A stretch of 64,000 nucleotides of DNA from Candidatus Protochlamydia amoebophila UWE25 (GCF_000011565.2 NC_005861.2:1364001-1428000); one strand, 5' to 3'; numbered from the stretch's first letter, positions 9,019 to 18,748 are shown. Notes: generated by a model from the sequence alone, not told the origin. Program-made: numbers and translations.

Positions 9019-11343
9019 ATGCAGTTTTCAACGATTTTTCAACACATCGATCACTTGTTATTAGAGGCACCCAAGTTCTTAATAAAAAACGAAGAAAATA
9101 AAAAAACTTTTGCAGTTTTTTTAACGACACTATTACAAAATCCATGTTTAGATAATCGGCTCAATTTATCACCTATGATCATAGGAAAAATAACCAAAAA
9201 TATTAATCATACAAAAGAATTTATTTCTTATGTGCAAAAATCTCTCAATATTGCTGCAACAAATAAATTAATAACAAACGAGGATGGTCTACAATCTTTT
9301 AACAGCCTCCTTAAGCAAATCATCAAAGAAAGCATCCCTCTTAGCTTTTTTGAAATGTTATCTGATCTTTCTCTTTCATCCACTGATATGTATGAAATAT
9401 TGGATGTGTGGAATGATATGCATCCTCAACAATTTCTTGAGTTATTGAAAAAGTATCAAAATCAAATTGTCAAGTCGCATATAAGTTCGGATCAAATGAT
9501 TTCTTTGCTTAAAAAAAATAGCCAAATCCATCCCGAAACTTTGATAGCTATCATTGAACATCTTAAAATTGATGATCCTCGTCATCAAATTGAAATAATT
9601 CGCTATTTATTAGCTATTTATCCAGAGGAAATGCTTTATAAAATTGAAAATATCAAAACTATTTCGTCGTTACAGAAGCTAGATTGTTATCTTAACGCAG
9701 TTTCTTTATATCCAAGATTGATTTCAAACTGGAAAGCTGCTTTTTTCGCTAAAACAAGAGAAGAATTAGCTAAACAATCGAGCTTTATCTCGATTCTTAA
9801 GACATATGATCAAATCAAAATGGAAAGCGAAGCGGAAGAACTCGTTATTTCAAAACTTGAAAGTCAATGGGAAAAATGTTTTAAAGAAAAAGAATCTTTA
9901 AGTTCTCTTTTGTCTCAATGCAATTTTATGAATGACTTTTTCTATTCGAGGAAAGAATTATGTATTTGGCTAGGATTTCTTTTGGAACATATTTCAAAGT
10001 GCAATTTTTCACAAAAAGAATTAGCTTACGTTGCATCGATTGTTCCTCTCATTGCATCATCTGAACATTCTTTAAGATATCAGCTCACAGCATATCTAAT
10101 GGAACCTGAAATTATTCAAAAGCTCTTAAATCAATATCCCCTCAACCAACCCCCTTCTTTATTTCTCATGATTTACGACCTTTTTAAAATTCCTCAAGAT
10201 TTATATACTTCTTTTCAAAAGCGAAACCATCTCGTAAGCTTATCAACTTTACTATCATTACAACTATCGACCAGCTATACAACAAAGACTAAAAACCAAC
10301 TTTTTGGCATTTTACAAGCTAGTGCAACTGCGCGGTTTTTCCTTTTTAATGTATATGCTTTGCGTGACCTACTGAGCCTCCAAGAACCAAAACTTTTTGA
10401 AAACAACTGCTTATCCTCCTTAAATTTGAGAGAGCTATTTTTTTCTATTTTTAATAATTATCTCCGGCTAAAGGATTTAGATTTAGATGATTTTTTCGAC
10501 CATTACATACGAACATTTGGGTTATTTCGAATTCCAGAAGCTTTAATTGTCTACGCAAAAAATTTACAAAACCTACCTAAAGCTAAAGAAAAAAAGATTA
10601 TTTTAAATTCCCTTAAGGAGCTCGTTTTAGATGTTTTTTCTGGAGAGTACGCAAAAAAAAGATATCAAGGAAATCTGAGTCCTCACCTTCACAATTTGCA
10701 TAAGATCGATTCAAACTTGATGAATCTTTGGCAAGAAAATCAAATTAAGGGTTTAATCACCGATTTTTTAAATGCATCTCCGAGATTAACACTAGAGGGA
10801 TGCGTTTTGGAAGAAACGGATCAAATCGAAGAAATTTTTATTTGCACAACAGAAGTTGCTGGAAGCTGCTTATCTGTCAGAGGTAATCCAGAAGACAATC
10901 AAAGTTTTTTAGCTATCCCTCTTAATGGGAAAAATAAAATATTTTGCATCAAAGAAAAAAGTGGGAAGAATGGCAAAATGATTGCCAGAGCTAAGCTTAG
11001 TTTTTTAATAGACGATCAAGAAAATTGTGTTCTTTTACTAGATACTTTATTTAGTTCTCTTCCTTATGAAGAAAGTAAAACATTTTCCACTCCATATGAA
11101 CAAATGGAAAAGGCGATCATGACTGCCGCCATTCAAAAAGCTAAAAAGATGAACTGCTCTCTTGTGAAAACCTACTCTTCTTCAGATCAAACTTATCCAA
11201 CTTATCCTCGACCTATTCTTTCTCTAGGAGGAAGAGCTCCTATTGAATGTTGTAATGCTGTAGGAGCTCTAGGAGAGGATGAGCTTTGCCAAAGTAGCAA
11301 ATTTACAATTTCAAAGACTCAAATCCTTTGGTCACCGGACTAA
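9019..11343 (+). CDS. Large alpha-helical protein with C-terminal 'TEVxGSCL' domain
   Basis: A 774-residue protein of unknown family. Residues 1-590 look like an all-helical repeat-like solenoid rich in Leu, Lys and Ile, without signal peptide or membrane segment. From about residue 600 a distinct domain begins with C-T-T-E-V-A-G-S-C-L-S-V-R-G, followed by G-K-M-I-A-R-A-K-L-S-F-L, and ends with K-T-Q-I-L-W-S-P-D. The same domain closes the neighbouring convergent 1106-residue protein (T-E-V-V-G-S-C-L, G-R-V-M-L-R-L-L, K-T-N-T-I-W-K-P). An ATG with an upstream cgagg supports the start. A secreted effector is plausible given genome type and size, but no secretion signal can be shown. Confidence 0.75.
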   Translation: MQFSTIFQHIDHLLLEAPKFLIKNEENKKTFAVFLTTLLQNPCLDNRLNLSPMIIGKITKNINHTKEFISYVQKSLNIAATNKLITNEDGLQSFNSLLKQIIKESIPLSFFEMLSDLSLSSTDMYEILDVWNDMHPQQFLELLKKYQNQIVKSHISSDQMISLLKKNSQIHPETLIAIIEHLKIDDPRHQIEIIRYLLAIYPEEMLYKIENIKTISSLQKLDCYLNAVSLYPRLISNWKAAFFAKTREELAKQSSFISILKTYDQIKMESEAEELVISKLESQWEKCFKEKESLSSLLSQCNFMNDFFYSRKELCIWLGFLLEHISKCNFSQKELAYVASIVPLIASSEHSLRYQLTAYLMEPEIIQKLLNQYPLNQPPSLFLMIYDLFKIPQDLYTSFQKRNHLVSLSTLLSLQLSTSYTTKTKNQLFGILQASATARFFLFNVYALRDLLSLQEPKLFENNCLSSLNLRELFFSIFNNYLRLKDLDLDDFFDHYIRTFGLFRIPEALIVYAKNLQNLPKAKEKKIILNSLKELVLDVFSGEYAKKRYQGNLSPHLHNLHKIDSNLMNLWQENQIKGLITDFLNASPRLTLEGCVLEETDQIEEIFICTTEVAGSCLSVRGNPEDNQSFLAIPLNGKNKIFCIKEKSGKNGKMIARAKLSFLIDDQENCVLLLDTLFSSLPYEESKTFSTPYEQMEKAIMTAAIQKAKKMNCSLVKTYSSSDQTYPTYPRPILSLGGRAPIECCNAVGALGEDELCQSSKFTISKTQILWSPD

Positions 11344-11377
11344 TGTTGTAACTCAAGAGAGCTTATCTAAGGCTTCC

Positions 11378-14300
11378 TTAAGGCTTCCATATTGTGTTTG
11401 TCTTTTTGAGAGTATATAAACCGGACAATTCTTCTGGGGTTCTTTCAACTGCTCCCTCTCCTTGTTCCTCAAGAGGATCAAATTTCTCTGATGGGGATCT
11501 ATTGGGAGCCAAAGATTGCACTTGATGAGGATATTGTTCATAATCAACATCAGGCTGAGGTTTAACAGTAAATCCGCAAATCAAAGGAACCTTCAGCTTT
11601 TCAGCAACTTTAATTGAAGCTTCTAGTAAGGCCTGATCGACAATTTGAGCTTCCTCTTGGTCTCCTGGCTTGCGAGTTCGAATTCCTTCCATGATAATTA
11701 CAGGAGTTTTACCTTCCTCATCCCACAAAAGTCTCAGCATCACGCGTCCTTGCAAAGGTTGTTGAGGATCTTGAGTTGTTTTTACTGCCAACATTCTCGT
11801 TTTCCCATCAATCGCATTCCCTAGAATTGTCATCACGTCTATTGATTTACCTGTTTTAATATTTAAACAGCTTCCAACAACTTCAGTTCCCATTTGCGCA
11901 AGATCTAAAAAGTCATCAGTAAAGAACACTTCATACTTGGCCACTTGCTGTTCATTAAGTACTTTACTTCCTGTTTTAGCAGTTTCTCCAAGCAGTTGTG
12001 CGACTGTTAAAGGTTCTTCAGAAAGGGGTTTTTTCCACTCTTCGATAAAATCATTTTGTTTTTTTTCTTCTAATTTTTTAGCTAAAGCTAATAAATGAGG
12101 ACTTTTATTGAATCTTTCTTCAACAAATTGCCCTTCTACATCTTCTTTAAGAGCTTCAGCGAACATTTTGAGATGAGCATCTTTTTTATCAGAATCTAAC
12201 ATGTTTAATTTTACAGCAATATTTAAAACCCAACTGAAATCTCTAGACTTATTGATTTTTTCAATAAGCTGTAAAGAAACTGTATCGGATAAATGTCCTT
12301 TCATTAATTCAGATAAGCACTGCCCTCCCAGTCGATTTAATAATGTTTCATGATCTCCTTCGAATGCTTTTTCTAAACTTGCTTGACATAAATAATTAGC
12401 TCCTCCTAAGCGTAAAATTGCCTTTACACTGCTTAAATTTTTTTTTATCTGTTTGGAATCGAGCATTACTTGGGAAGGAACTTTTCCTAGGATAAAATCT
12501 ACTAGGTATTTCTTTTCGCTTTCCGTTAAAAGAGGATCTCGATGAATATCTTGTAAAGTTTCTAAAATGGTCGGTAGGTAATCCGTATCACTAATAAAGT
12601 CTTTATTTGCACCGAATAACTCCCCTAAACCTTTTTGGAAAGGATGATAAAATGGAGATACTTGTAGCTTTATTAGTTTATGAGCTTCAACTTGTTTTTG
12701 AGTTGCCTTTAAATCTTCTATTAAATTGTATGCATCATCATCAGAAGATGGCTTCGATATATTTTCCATAAAGCGATTCATCAAAAAAAATCGAGCTTCG
12801 TCCGGTTTCCTCATAGTGGCAATTTGGATAATTAATGCTTGTATTTCTTTTTTTTCTAATAATTCCCGAAATTTGTTTTGATCACCTTTTTTTGGCATAT
12901 TGTCTATCAAATAGGCAATGGAAAATAAGCTTTTTGCTAAAGCATAATGATTTTTGCCACTAGATTCTATTAGCTTTTGTAAGGTTGGAACTAAATTAGG
13001 ATATTCTTCTGCGAAGATGTTTAAAGTTTTTTTATTCGTTTCTTCATTCACACCTTTGATCGCATTTAAATTGAAATTTGTTAGAATTTTAACCAATAAA
13101 GAATCACTTACGTCGGAGAGTTTTTTAAAATCTTTTTTGATTGCTTCAATGGCATCATCCAAAGGAATTTTATCGAGGTTCTCTAAAATATATTCAATCC
13201 TTTCGCTAGGCTCTTGTTGGTTACCTGTATCGATACGTGTCAAAGCAAGCTGCTGTGTAGAGGGATCGCTCAATAACGCATCTAAGTATTGTTCTTTCTT
13301 TTCTTTTCTCCAACTTGACGAAATATCAGAATAAGTAGTTGTTTCCGCACGTCCTTCTTCTCTTTGCAAAGCTAGCAAAAGAGGAGTGTCTATTATTCCA
13401 CAGATAGCATCAGATGATACCATATTTTCAATACAATAAATGTGATCTCTTTTGTTGATAGCTACTAAACAAGAAAACACATTTTCGTCTAGCAAATCCT
13501 TATCTTCCTGTCCTTTGTCTAAAAGTTCAATCGTTAAATCCTGTAGCGAATTTTCTTCAAATTCCTTAAAATCTTTTGTTTGAGCCACCACATTTCTTAA
13601 AACTTCTAATTGTTTATCAATCTTGAAGATATCCTTAAAAGATCCTTGTTCTCCAAACAAGGTCACTAATAACTGTGGTTTGGCAATGCAGAGATGCGAA
13701 GCAAAATGGCAATTTACTTGAGGGTTGGTTAAAGCTTCTTTAATTTTTACGTTTGCAAGATAATCATTTTTTTCCATATCGCAAATTTTTAATAACAAAG
13801 GGAGCTGTTTTGCTAAATCTTCTAAGGATAAGCCTAATTTTTCGTGAAACTCAAGAGCTTCCTCTAATTTCACTTCTTCTTTAGCACTCAAAAAATTTTG
13901 AAAGAGAATAGATCTGTTTTCTGAAGATAAAGTACATTCTTCAGCAATTTTTATTCCTTCTTCTGGACTAGCTGGTTTAAACTGCTGAATGACATCATCT
14001 ATTATATCTTTACTATTATTATACTTATTTATAATAGATATTTTATCATTAATATCAGAAGTTTTTGTTATTTTAAATTTAACAATTTCATCTAAATTTT
14101 CTTTTTTAAATTGCTTATATCCGAATAATTTATTTGCGATTTTTAAGAATTCTTCAGTATTTAAATCCTGTATTAAGCTAATCAATTTTTCGTTAATTCC
14201 CGATTTATCCCCTAGTTCAATTTTTTTATCAATTATTTTTTCAATTGATTCAAAGTCTAATTTTTCCCCTTTTAATTTTTCTTCGATAATTTTATTGAAT

Positions 14301-14698
14301 AAATCTGGATCCGAAATATTTTTTAAGATATCATCGATTGAACAATCAACCAATATTGTTGAAATTTTTCCTATAAACTCTTTACAATTTTTTCCTTCTG
14401 TATTATCTTTAATAACCTTTTCTCTTATAGCTATTCTACTTATACAAACTAACTTATTACAAACTAATAAAACATTTTTCTCTCTTCCCTCCTTTTTTTT
14501 TATATATTTCTCAATACGATCAACATCTTTAGATGTTATACTTCCTTCTAAAATATATTTATTTAATTTACCTACCCATTTTTCTGATTGTGGCTCTAAT
14601 AATGTTTGATGTTTTTCTAACTTACCTATATTTGTAGATTCTTTGTCCCATAAATTTAATGAATCTTTTGAAAAATAATTTTCTGTATTCATAAACAT
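11378..14698 (-). CDS. Very large alpha-helical protein with C-terminal 'TEVxGSCL' domain, paralogous to 9019-11343
   Basis: A 1106-residue protein, Lys/Glu/Leu-rich and predicted largely helical, with no membrane segment. The C-terminal ~180 residues (from ~925) contain G-T-E-V-V-G-S-C-L-N-I-K-T-G, then L-A-V-K, G-R-V-M-L-R-L-L-W-D and a final T-I-W-K-P, matching the tail of the convergent 774-residue protein 34 bp away. The N-terminal ~350 residues are especially AT-rich in DNA and Lys/Ile/Asn-rich in protein, unlike the rest. A second ATG (14692) sits at better spacing from the weak aagtgg ribosome binding site and may be the true start. The tail-to-tail layout suggests an ancient inverted duplication. 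Function unknown. Confidence 0.78.
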   Translation of the reverse strand: MFMNTENYFSKDSLNLWDKESTNIGKLEKHQTLLEPQSEKWVGKLNKYILEGSITSKDVDRIEKYIKKKEGREKNVLLVCNKLVCISRIAIREKVIKDNTEGKNCKEFIGKISTILVDCSIDDILKNISDPDLFNKIIEEKLKGEKLDFESIEKIIDKKIELGDKSGINEKLISLIQDLNTEEFLKIANKLFGYKQFKKENLDEIVKFKITKTSDINDKISIINKYNNSKDIIDDVIQQFKPASPEEGIKIAEECTLSSENRSILFQNFLSAKEEVKLEEALEFHEKLGLSLEDLAKQLPLLLKICDMEKNDYLANVKIKEALTNPQVNCHFASHLCIAKPQLLVTLFGEQGSFKDIFKIDKQLEVLRNVVAQTKDFKEFEENSLQDLTIELLDKGQEDKDLLDENVFSCLVAINKRDHIYCIENMVSSDAICGIIDTPLLLALQREEGRAETTTYSDISSSWRKEKKEQYLDALLSDPSTQQLALTRIDTGNQQEPSERIEYILENLDKIPLDDAIEAIKKDFKKLSDVSDSLLVKILTNFNLNAIKGVNEETNKKTLNIFAEEYPNLVPTLQKLIESSGKNHYALAKSLFSIAYLIDNMPKKGDQNKFRELLEKKEIQALIIQIATMRKPDEARFFLMNRFMENISKPSSDDDAYNLIEDLKATQKQVEAHKLIKLQVSPFYHPFQKGLGELFGANKDFISDTDYLPTILETLQDIHRDPLLTESEKKYLVDFILGKVPSQVMLDSKQIKKNLSSVKAILRLGGANYLCQASLEKAFEGDHETLLNRLGGQCLSELMKGHLSDTVSLQLIEKINKSRDFSWVLNIAVKLNMLDSDKKDAHLKMFAEALKEDVEGQFVEERFNKSPHLLALAKKLEEKKQNDFIEEWKKPLSEEPLTVAQLLGETAKTGSKVLNEQQVAKYEVFFTDDFLDLAQMGTEVVGSCLNIKTGKSIDVMTILGNAIDGKTRMLAVKTTQDPQQPLQGRVMLRLLWDEEGKTPVIIMEGIRTRKPGDQEEAQIVDQALLEASIKVAEKLKVPLICGFTVKPQPDVDYEQYPHQVQSLAPNRSPSEKFDPLEEQGEGAVERTPEELSGLYTLKKTNTIWKP

Positions 14699-14934
14699 AC
14701 CACTTGTTAATAGTGTTATATTTTAATTATAATTTATTTTTTATTTAATAATTAAAAAAAATAAATTAAAGAAATAATATTTATTTAAATTATTAATTAT
14801 CAAAGTGTTTATTTGTATTTTTTAATATTAAAATTTTTATAAATTATAAAATAAAATATTTGAATGCAAAAAAAACGATTTATTTACTCTTTATTAGTAG
14901 GAAGCTATGAAAATAGAAATTTTTATGGATAGGA

Positions 14935-14974
14935 TTTTTTATCAATCTTTTAATTAAAAAAGATTGATAAAAAA
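14935..14974. terminator. 17-bp perfect hairpin with T/A-rich ends (bidirectional terminator-like)
   Basis: The left arm 14935-14951 (T-rich, containing atcaatc) pairs perfectly with 14958-14974 around a 6-nt loop. The arms begin with six T and end with six A, so both strands would yield a hairpin flanked by U-rich sequence. It lies between the start of the 1106-residue gene and an IS1-like relic, with no gene ending close by. It may be the terminator of a lost gene or part of an IS end. Confidence 0.5.
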
Positions 14975-15049
14975 TAAATAGTTAAAAAAAATAGCCAGAA
15001 GAAAAAAATTTTATCTAAAAAATTAGAAATTTCCAAAAAAGATGATAAA

Positions 15050-15520
15050 TTAAAGTAACTAATTTTTTGCGAATTTTTATTATTTTTCCCTATATGCATC
15101 GCCAAAAATTGTTTTGTTACAGCTTAGTAAACAAGCCATAACGCTTAATTTTTTTTCTTTATTACAGCTTCATTGTTGTTCATCAAGCTCAACTTCAGTT
15201 ACTTCAATCTCTTCCATATAAGTTACATTTGCATTTAAAGACTTTGAGTGTGCTTTAATGATTTTATTTATAAACTTTAACAACCATGACATAGGAGCAT
15301 CAAAATTTCTGCAAATTTTTTCTAATGAAACTCTTCCAAGTAATGCTTACCGCATTCACCCTGATTTTTTTTTGAAATCACTTTGTTTGCAGATGGATCG
15401 CGAGCTGTCTTTCACGAGAAAAACATAAATGATTTTATTTTCTCTTATAGATGAACCCATTCTTTTTGCCTGTTATGGATTGGCAATTGAGGCATATCAA
15501 TGTGTCATTGAGACTTCCTT
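15050..15520 (-). pseudogene. IS1-like transposase relic
   Basis: Reading the minus strand from ~15520, three frames carry pieces of an InsA/InsB-type transposase. First comes a zinc-ribbon start (I-C-L-N-C-Q-S, K-K-N-G-F-I-Y-K-R-K, N-H-L-C-F). Next are D-P-S-A-N-K-V-I-S-K-K-N-Q and L-L-G-R-V-S-L-E-K-I-C-R-N-F, then W-L-L-K-F-I-N-K-I and the acidic V-T-E-V-E-L-D-E. Last are L-W-L-V-Y and T-K-Q-F-L-A-M-H-I-G-K, which resemble the InsB catalytic strand region. Frameshifts and stops separate the pieces. I could not define terminal inverted repeats. Confidence 0.6.
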
Positions 15521-15934
15521 CGCAAAAAAATAAGTAAGAAAACTTCATTTAGCGCGCAAAGCCAAACCAATTTTTCTAATGTATTAGTTTTTTAAAATTA
15601 TTCTATATTGATTGATGGCATTAAATATTAAAATATTAAACAGAATTATTATAATTAAAATAAATCTAATAAAAATTTTTAAATAATTTGTTGGGCTGTC
15701 AATTTTTCTTCAAAGGATTGGTGTTTTTTTTGGAAATATTATACATACAATTTTAGGCTTGAATAGAGTAGAATCTTGTTTCTTTGTTACACTCAAAACC
15801 TTATTTAATACGAATTTGAAAATCTCTTGATCTAAGTTTGCACTCTCTGTCGAAAGTGAAATCGCAAGAAAGGCTTTATCCGATTTAGCCACCCTAAGTA
15901 TGATTAACTAAAGATTTTTGTTTGTGAGCATAAA

Positions 15935-16903
15935 ATGAGAAAATTTCTTTATCGTTTCATTTTTCCAAGTTTTACTATTTTGGCAGTATTATTTACCTTG
16001 TACTTTTTTACAGCTATTTCCTTGTTGGAAGCGGAAAAACAAGACGAGCTAAAAAAAGGAAAATTATTTTGGGAATGGCAAACTCCGCAAGGAAATTGGC
16101 AAGTCCATTACACTGAACATGGATCTGGCTCTAAACACCTTTTACTTATCCACGGTTTTCGTGCTCATTCTTTTACTTGGAGGTACTTAATAGAACCTCT
16201 AACACAAGCTGGTTATCATGTTTGGACAATTGATCTAATCGGATATGGATTAAGTGATAAACCCTTAAATGCTGCGTATGATGCCGATTTCTTTATCGAA
16301 CAGTTAAAATCTTTTATGGATGCAAAACAAATTTCTTCCGCTCATTTAATCGGAAGTTCGATGGGAGGTGGCTTAGCTTTAAATTTAACATTAGATTACC
16401 CTGAAAAAGTGAGCTCTTTAACACTAATTAATGCTTTAGGATATCCTCTTGATCTTCCTTTTTATCTTTATTTAACAAGGCACCTTGACCCCTTATGGTT
16501 TTCCTTTGTTTCTCCGCCAGTCATAAGGATTGGATTGAAGCAAATTGTATTTGATCCAGATACTGTTTCTGAGGAACAAGTTTTAGCTTATTCTTTCCCA
16601 TATCAATTTCCAGGCGGAACACAGGCGTCCTTAACAACCTTAAAACAATTTGACAAACAAAAGTTAGTCGATTTAAGCCAACGATACCATTCTCTCAAAC
16701 ATCCTTTGTTAATTATTTGGGGAGATAAAGACAAATTAATTCCCATTACCCATTATGAAAGATTTGTTAAAGAATTTCCACAAGCCGATTGCCTTTTAAT
16801 TCCTAACTGTGGCCATATTCCTCATGAAGAAAAACCCATTTTAGTAACAGAAACGATTTTGGAGTTTCTTGGCAAACATATTGATCGTTCAAATAGCGAT
16901 TAA
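15935..16903 (+). CDS. Alpha/beta-hydrolase fold protein, membrane-anchored or exported
   Basis: A 322-residue hydrolase. Residues ~5-32 are hydrophobic (signal anchor or signal peptide). The oxyanion segment H-G-F-R-A-H-S precedes the nucleophile elbow G-S-S-M-G (Ser at ~141). The acid is the second Asp of W-G-D-K-D-K-L-I-P (~263-270), and the histidine lies in C-G-H-I-P-H-E-E (~294). This is the complete catalytic triad of the epoxide-hydrolase/lipase-like group. Substrate is unknown; esterase, lipase or C-C hydrolase activities are all possible. It is monocistronic by spacing. Confidence 0.88.
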   Translation: MRKFLYRFIFPSFTILAVLFTLYFFTAISLLEAEKQDELKKGKLFWEWQTPQGNWQVHYTEHGSGSKHLLLIHGFRAHSFTWRYLIEPLTQAGYHVWTIDLIGYGLSDKPLNAAYDADFFIEQLKSFMDAKQISSAHLIGSSMGGGLALNLTLDYPEKVSSLTLINALGYPLDLPFYLYLTRHLDPLWFSFVSPPVIRIGLKQIVFDPDTVSEEQVLAYSFPYQFPGGTQASLTTLKQFDKQKLVDLSQRYHSLKHPLLIIWGDKDKLIPITHYERFVKEFPQADCLLIPNCGHIPHEEKPILVTETILEFLGKHIDRSNSD

Positions 16904-17351
16904 AATCTTTCTATTTGCTGAGTTATTTTCCAAACTTAATCATTGAAGTTTTATTTCACTAATAAAAAAGGCATATTGAATATGTCCATTCAATAAACGT
17001 TTGATACAGAATGACTGACTTGAGAATCTAACATCATTTCATTAGCTAAATTTCAAAACTTTTTTGTTAATTCTTTAATGAAAGAGTATGAATTTTTTCT
17101 TCTAAACTAAATGTTTTTGCGACAGGCAAGACCGATATAACTAGTCACTCCTGTAACAAAAACACGCATGGTTACCTCTCCGAAAATTTTAATGATCTTA
17201 ATTTTAGATATTGGTATGTTGTGTGACAATTTGCTATTCATACAATGTTTTTTTTAAACCTTCTTTCACCTCTCATAAAATCATCGATGTTTATCAAAAT
17301 GACTTTTAACTAATTACTTTGCAAATGTCCATTAAGATTGAGGAGATAAAA
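16904..17351. other. Intergenic stretch with SDR remnant
   Basis: Apart from the SDR 5' remnant at 17107-17169 the sequence is AT-rich with no open frame I can support. The proC ribosome binding site (gaggag, ~17339-17344) closes it. Confidence 0.4.
17107..17169 (-). pseudogene. 5' remnant of an NAD(P)-dependent epimerase/SDR gene
   Basis: On the minus strand an ATG at 17169, preceded by a good ribosome binding site (cggagagg), opens M-R-V-F-V-T-G-V-T-S-Y-I-G. This is the nucleotide-binding start of an atypical SDR or epimerase (T-G-x-x-G/S-x-I-G). The frame stops after 20 codons and what follows has no matching continuation. It appears to be the surviving 5' end, with its translation signal, of a gene that was deleted or rapidly decayed. 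Confidence 0.5.
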
Positions 17352-18146
17352 ATGCATATCACAATTATTGGCTGTGGAAATATGGGTTCTGGAATTGCCA
17401 AAAGGTTGTCTATGAATCATCAAATTTCTTTATATGATCATTATCCTGCCACCGCTGAATCTTTAACTAAACAAATACAAGCAACCGCTTATGCAGATCT
17501 TTTTTCAGCTATTGAAGAAGCAGACTTAATTCTTGTGGCTGTCAAACCTCAAAATTTAGACGATTTAACGGAACGATTAGCTCCCCTACTCAAACCCCAT
17601 CAAACTATTGTAAGTATTTTAGCTGGAATAAATTATAAAACATTAAAACATCGTTTCTCTCAATCGATTGTTGTAAGAATGATGCCTAATCTAGCTTTAA
17701 TTCACGGAAAAGGAGTCATTGGATTAGTTGAGAATGATCAATTAACTGATAAGCTAAAAATGCAGTTAAAAGCTCTTTTTGATCCGTTAGGTTCAGTTTA
17801 TTGGCTTCCAGAATCTAAAATTGATGCATTAACGGCTCTAACTGGATCTGGGCCAGCTTTTATATTTGCTCTTGTTGAATCCATGATTGAAGCTGGAATT
17901 TATATGGGATTTCAAATGACTGACGCAAAGTCCCTCATTTTCCAAATGCTTAAAGGAAGCCTAGCACTCTTAGAAACAACTGATAAACATCCAGCAGATT
18001 TAAAGTGGCAAATTACTTCACCTGCAGGAATGACAATTGAAGGATTAAAAACTTTTGAAGATTACGGTGTTAGAAGTGGGATCATCCATACTTTTCTTGC
18101 TTCTTTCAATAAAATAAAACAAGTTTCTGATTCTTTAAAGAATTAG
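17352..18146 (+). CDS. proC: Pyrroline-5-carboxylate reductase
   Basis: Catalyses the last step of proline synthesis, NAD(P)H reduction of 1-pyrroline-5-carboxylate. The N-terminus carries the Rossmann motif G-C-G-N-M-G, followed by V-A-V-K-P-Q and the C-terminal signature A-L-T-G-S-G-P-A-F-I-F, then Q-I-T-S-P-A-G-M-T. I chose the ATG at 17352 because gaggag lies 8-10 nt before it and the protein then begins directly with the Rossmann strand. The frame is open upstream to 17319 but that extension is not family-like. Length 264 aa is normal. It precedes the cyclophilin gene by 25 nt, so the two may be co-transcribed. Confidence 0.94.
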   Translation: MHITIIGCGNMGSGIAKRLSMNHQISLYDHYPATAESLTKQIQATAYADLFSAIEEADLILVAVKPQNLDDLTERLAPLLKPHQTIVSILAGINYKTLKHRFSQSIVVRMMPNLALIHGKGVIGLVENDQLTDKLKMQLKALFDPLGSVYWLPESKIDALTALTGSGPAFIFALVESMIEAGIYMGFQMTDAKSLIFQMLKGSLALLETTDKHPADLKWQITSPAGMTIEGLKTFEDYGVRSGIIHTFLASFNKIKQVSDSLKN

Positions 18147-18171
18147 AATAACAATTTAAAAATGAGGGAAA

Positions 18172-18735
18172 ATGAATTTATTCACTTTTACTTTTTTTAC
18201 ACTTTCAACTTTTCTTATTCATACCTTAACCCCCCTACAAGCTAAAGAGGAATCTATGCCTAATCAACCTATTGCTCAAATTGAAACTACTCAAGGAACA
18301 ATTGAAGTCGCTTTAAGACCTGATGTTGCTCCTAAAGCAACAGAAAATTTTATTAAGCACGCGAAAGATGGTTATTACAATGGAGTTATTTTTCATCGAG
18401 TAATCAAAGGTTTTATGATTCAAGGAGGAGATCCCACAGGAACCGGCCGTGGAGGGGAATCGATTTGGAATAAACCTTTTGAAGATGAGGTTTCTGATAA
18501 CGTAAAGTTTGATCGCCCAGGCTTATTAGCAATGGCAAATGCTGGCCCAAAAACTAATGGAAGCCAGTTTTTTATTACCACAGCTGCTACACCTTGGTTG
18601 AATAAAAAACATACGATCTTTGGAGAGATCATTAAAGGTTATGATGTCGTTCAAAAAATCGAAAACACCCAAACAGGTCCTGGAGATCGTCCAGTGGAAG
18701 AACAAAAAATTATCAATATTACTATTAAAGAGTAA
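18172..18735 (+). CDS. Secreted cyclophilin-type peptidyl-prolyl cis-trans isomerase
   Basis: Cyclophilin catalysing proline isomerisation during protein folding. Residues ~1-24 form a signal peptide ending near L-Q-A-K, so the enzyme probably acts in the periplasm or is exported. The catalytic domain begins with A-Q-I-E-T-T-Q-G-T-I and contains F-H-R-V-I-K-G-F-M-I-Q-G-G-D (active-site Arg and Phe), then N-G-S-Q-F-F-I-T and W-L-N-K-K-H-T-I-F-G. It resembles PpiA/PpiB of bacteria; I give no symbol because the orthology cannot be settled. It lies 25 nt after proC and is followed by a hairpin terminator. Confidence 0.93.
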   Translation: MNLFTFTFFTLSTFLIHTLTPLQAKEESMPNQPIAQIETTQGTIEVALRPDVAPKATENFIKHAKDGYYNGVIFHRVIKGFMIQGGDPTGTGRGGESIWNKPFEDEVSDNVKFDRPGLLAMANAGPKTNGSQFFITTAATPWLNKKHTIFGEIIKGYDVVQKIENTQTGPGDRPVEEQKIINITIKE

Positions 18736-18748
18736 ACTTTGTAAAAGG

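Noticed and set aside
12954-13334. 126-codon plus-strand frame
   Set aside because: Antisense to the same large gene; no start signal, no domain.
13989-14609. 206-codon plus-strand frame
   Set aside because: Antisense shadow of the AT-rich N-terminal part of the 1106-residue gene; Phe/Ser/Ile-rich composition is typical of a reversed Lys/Glu/Asn-rich frame.
15710-15892. 60-codon minus-strand frame
   Set aside because: GTG start without ribosome binding site, no recognisable family, overlaps a region with no other coding support.
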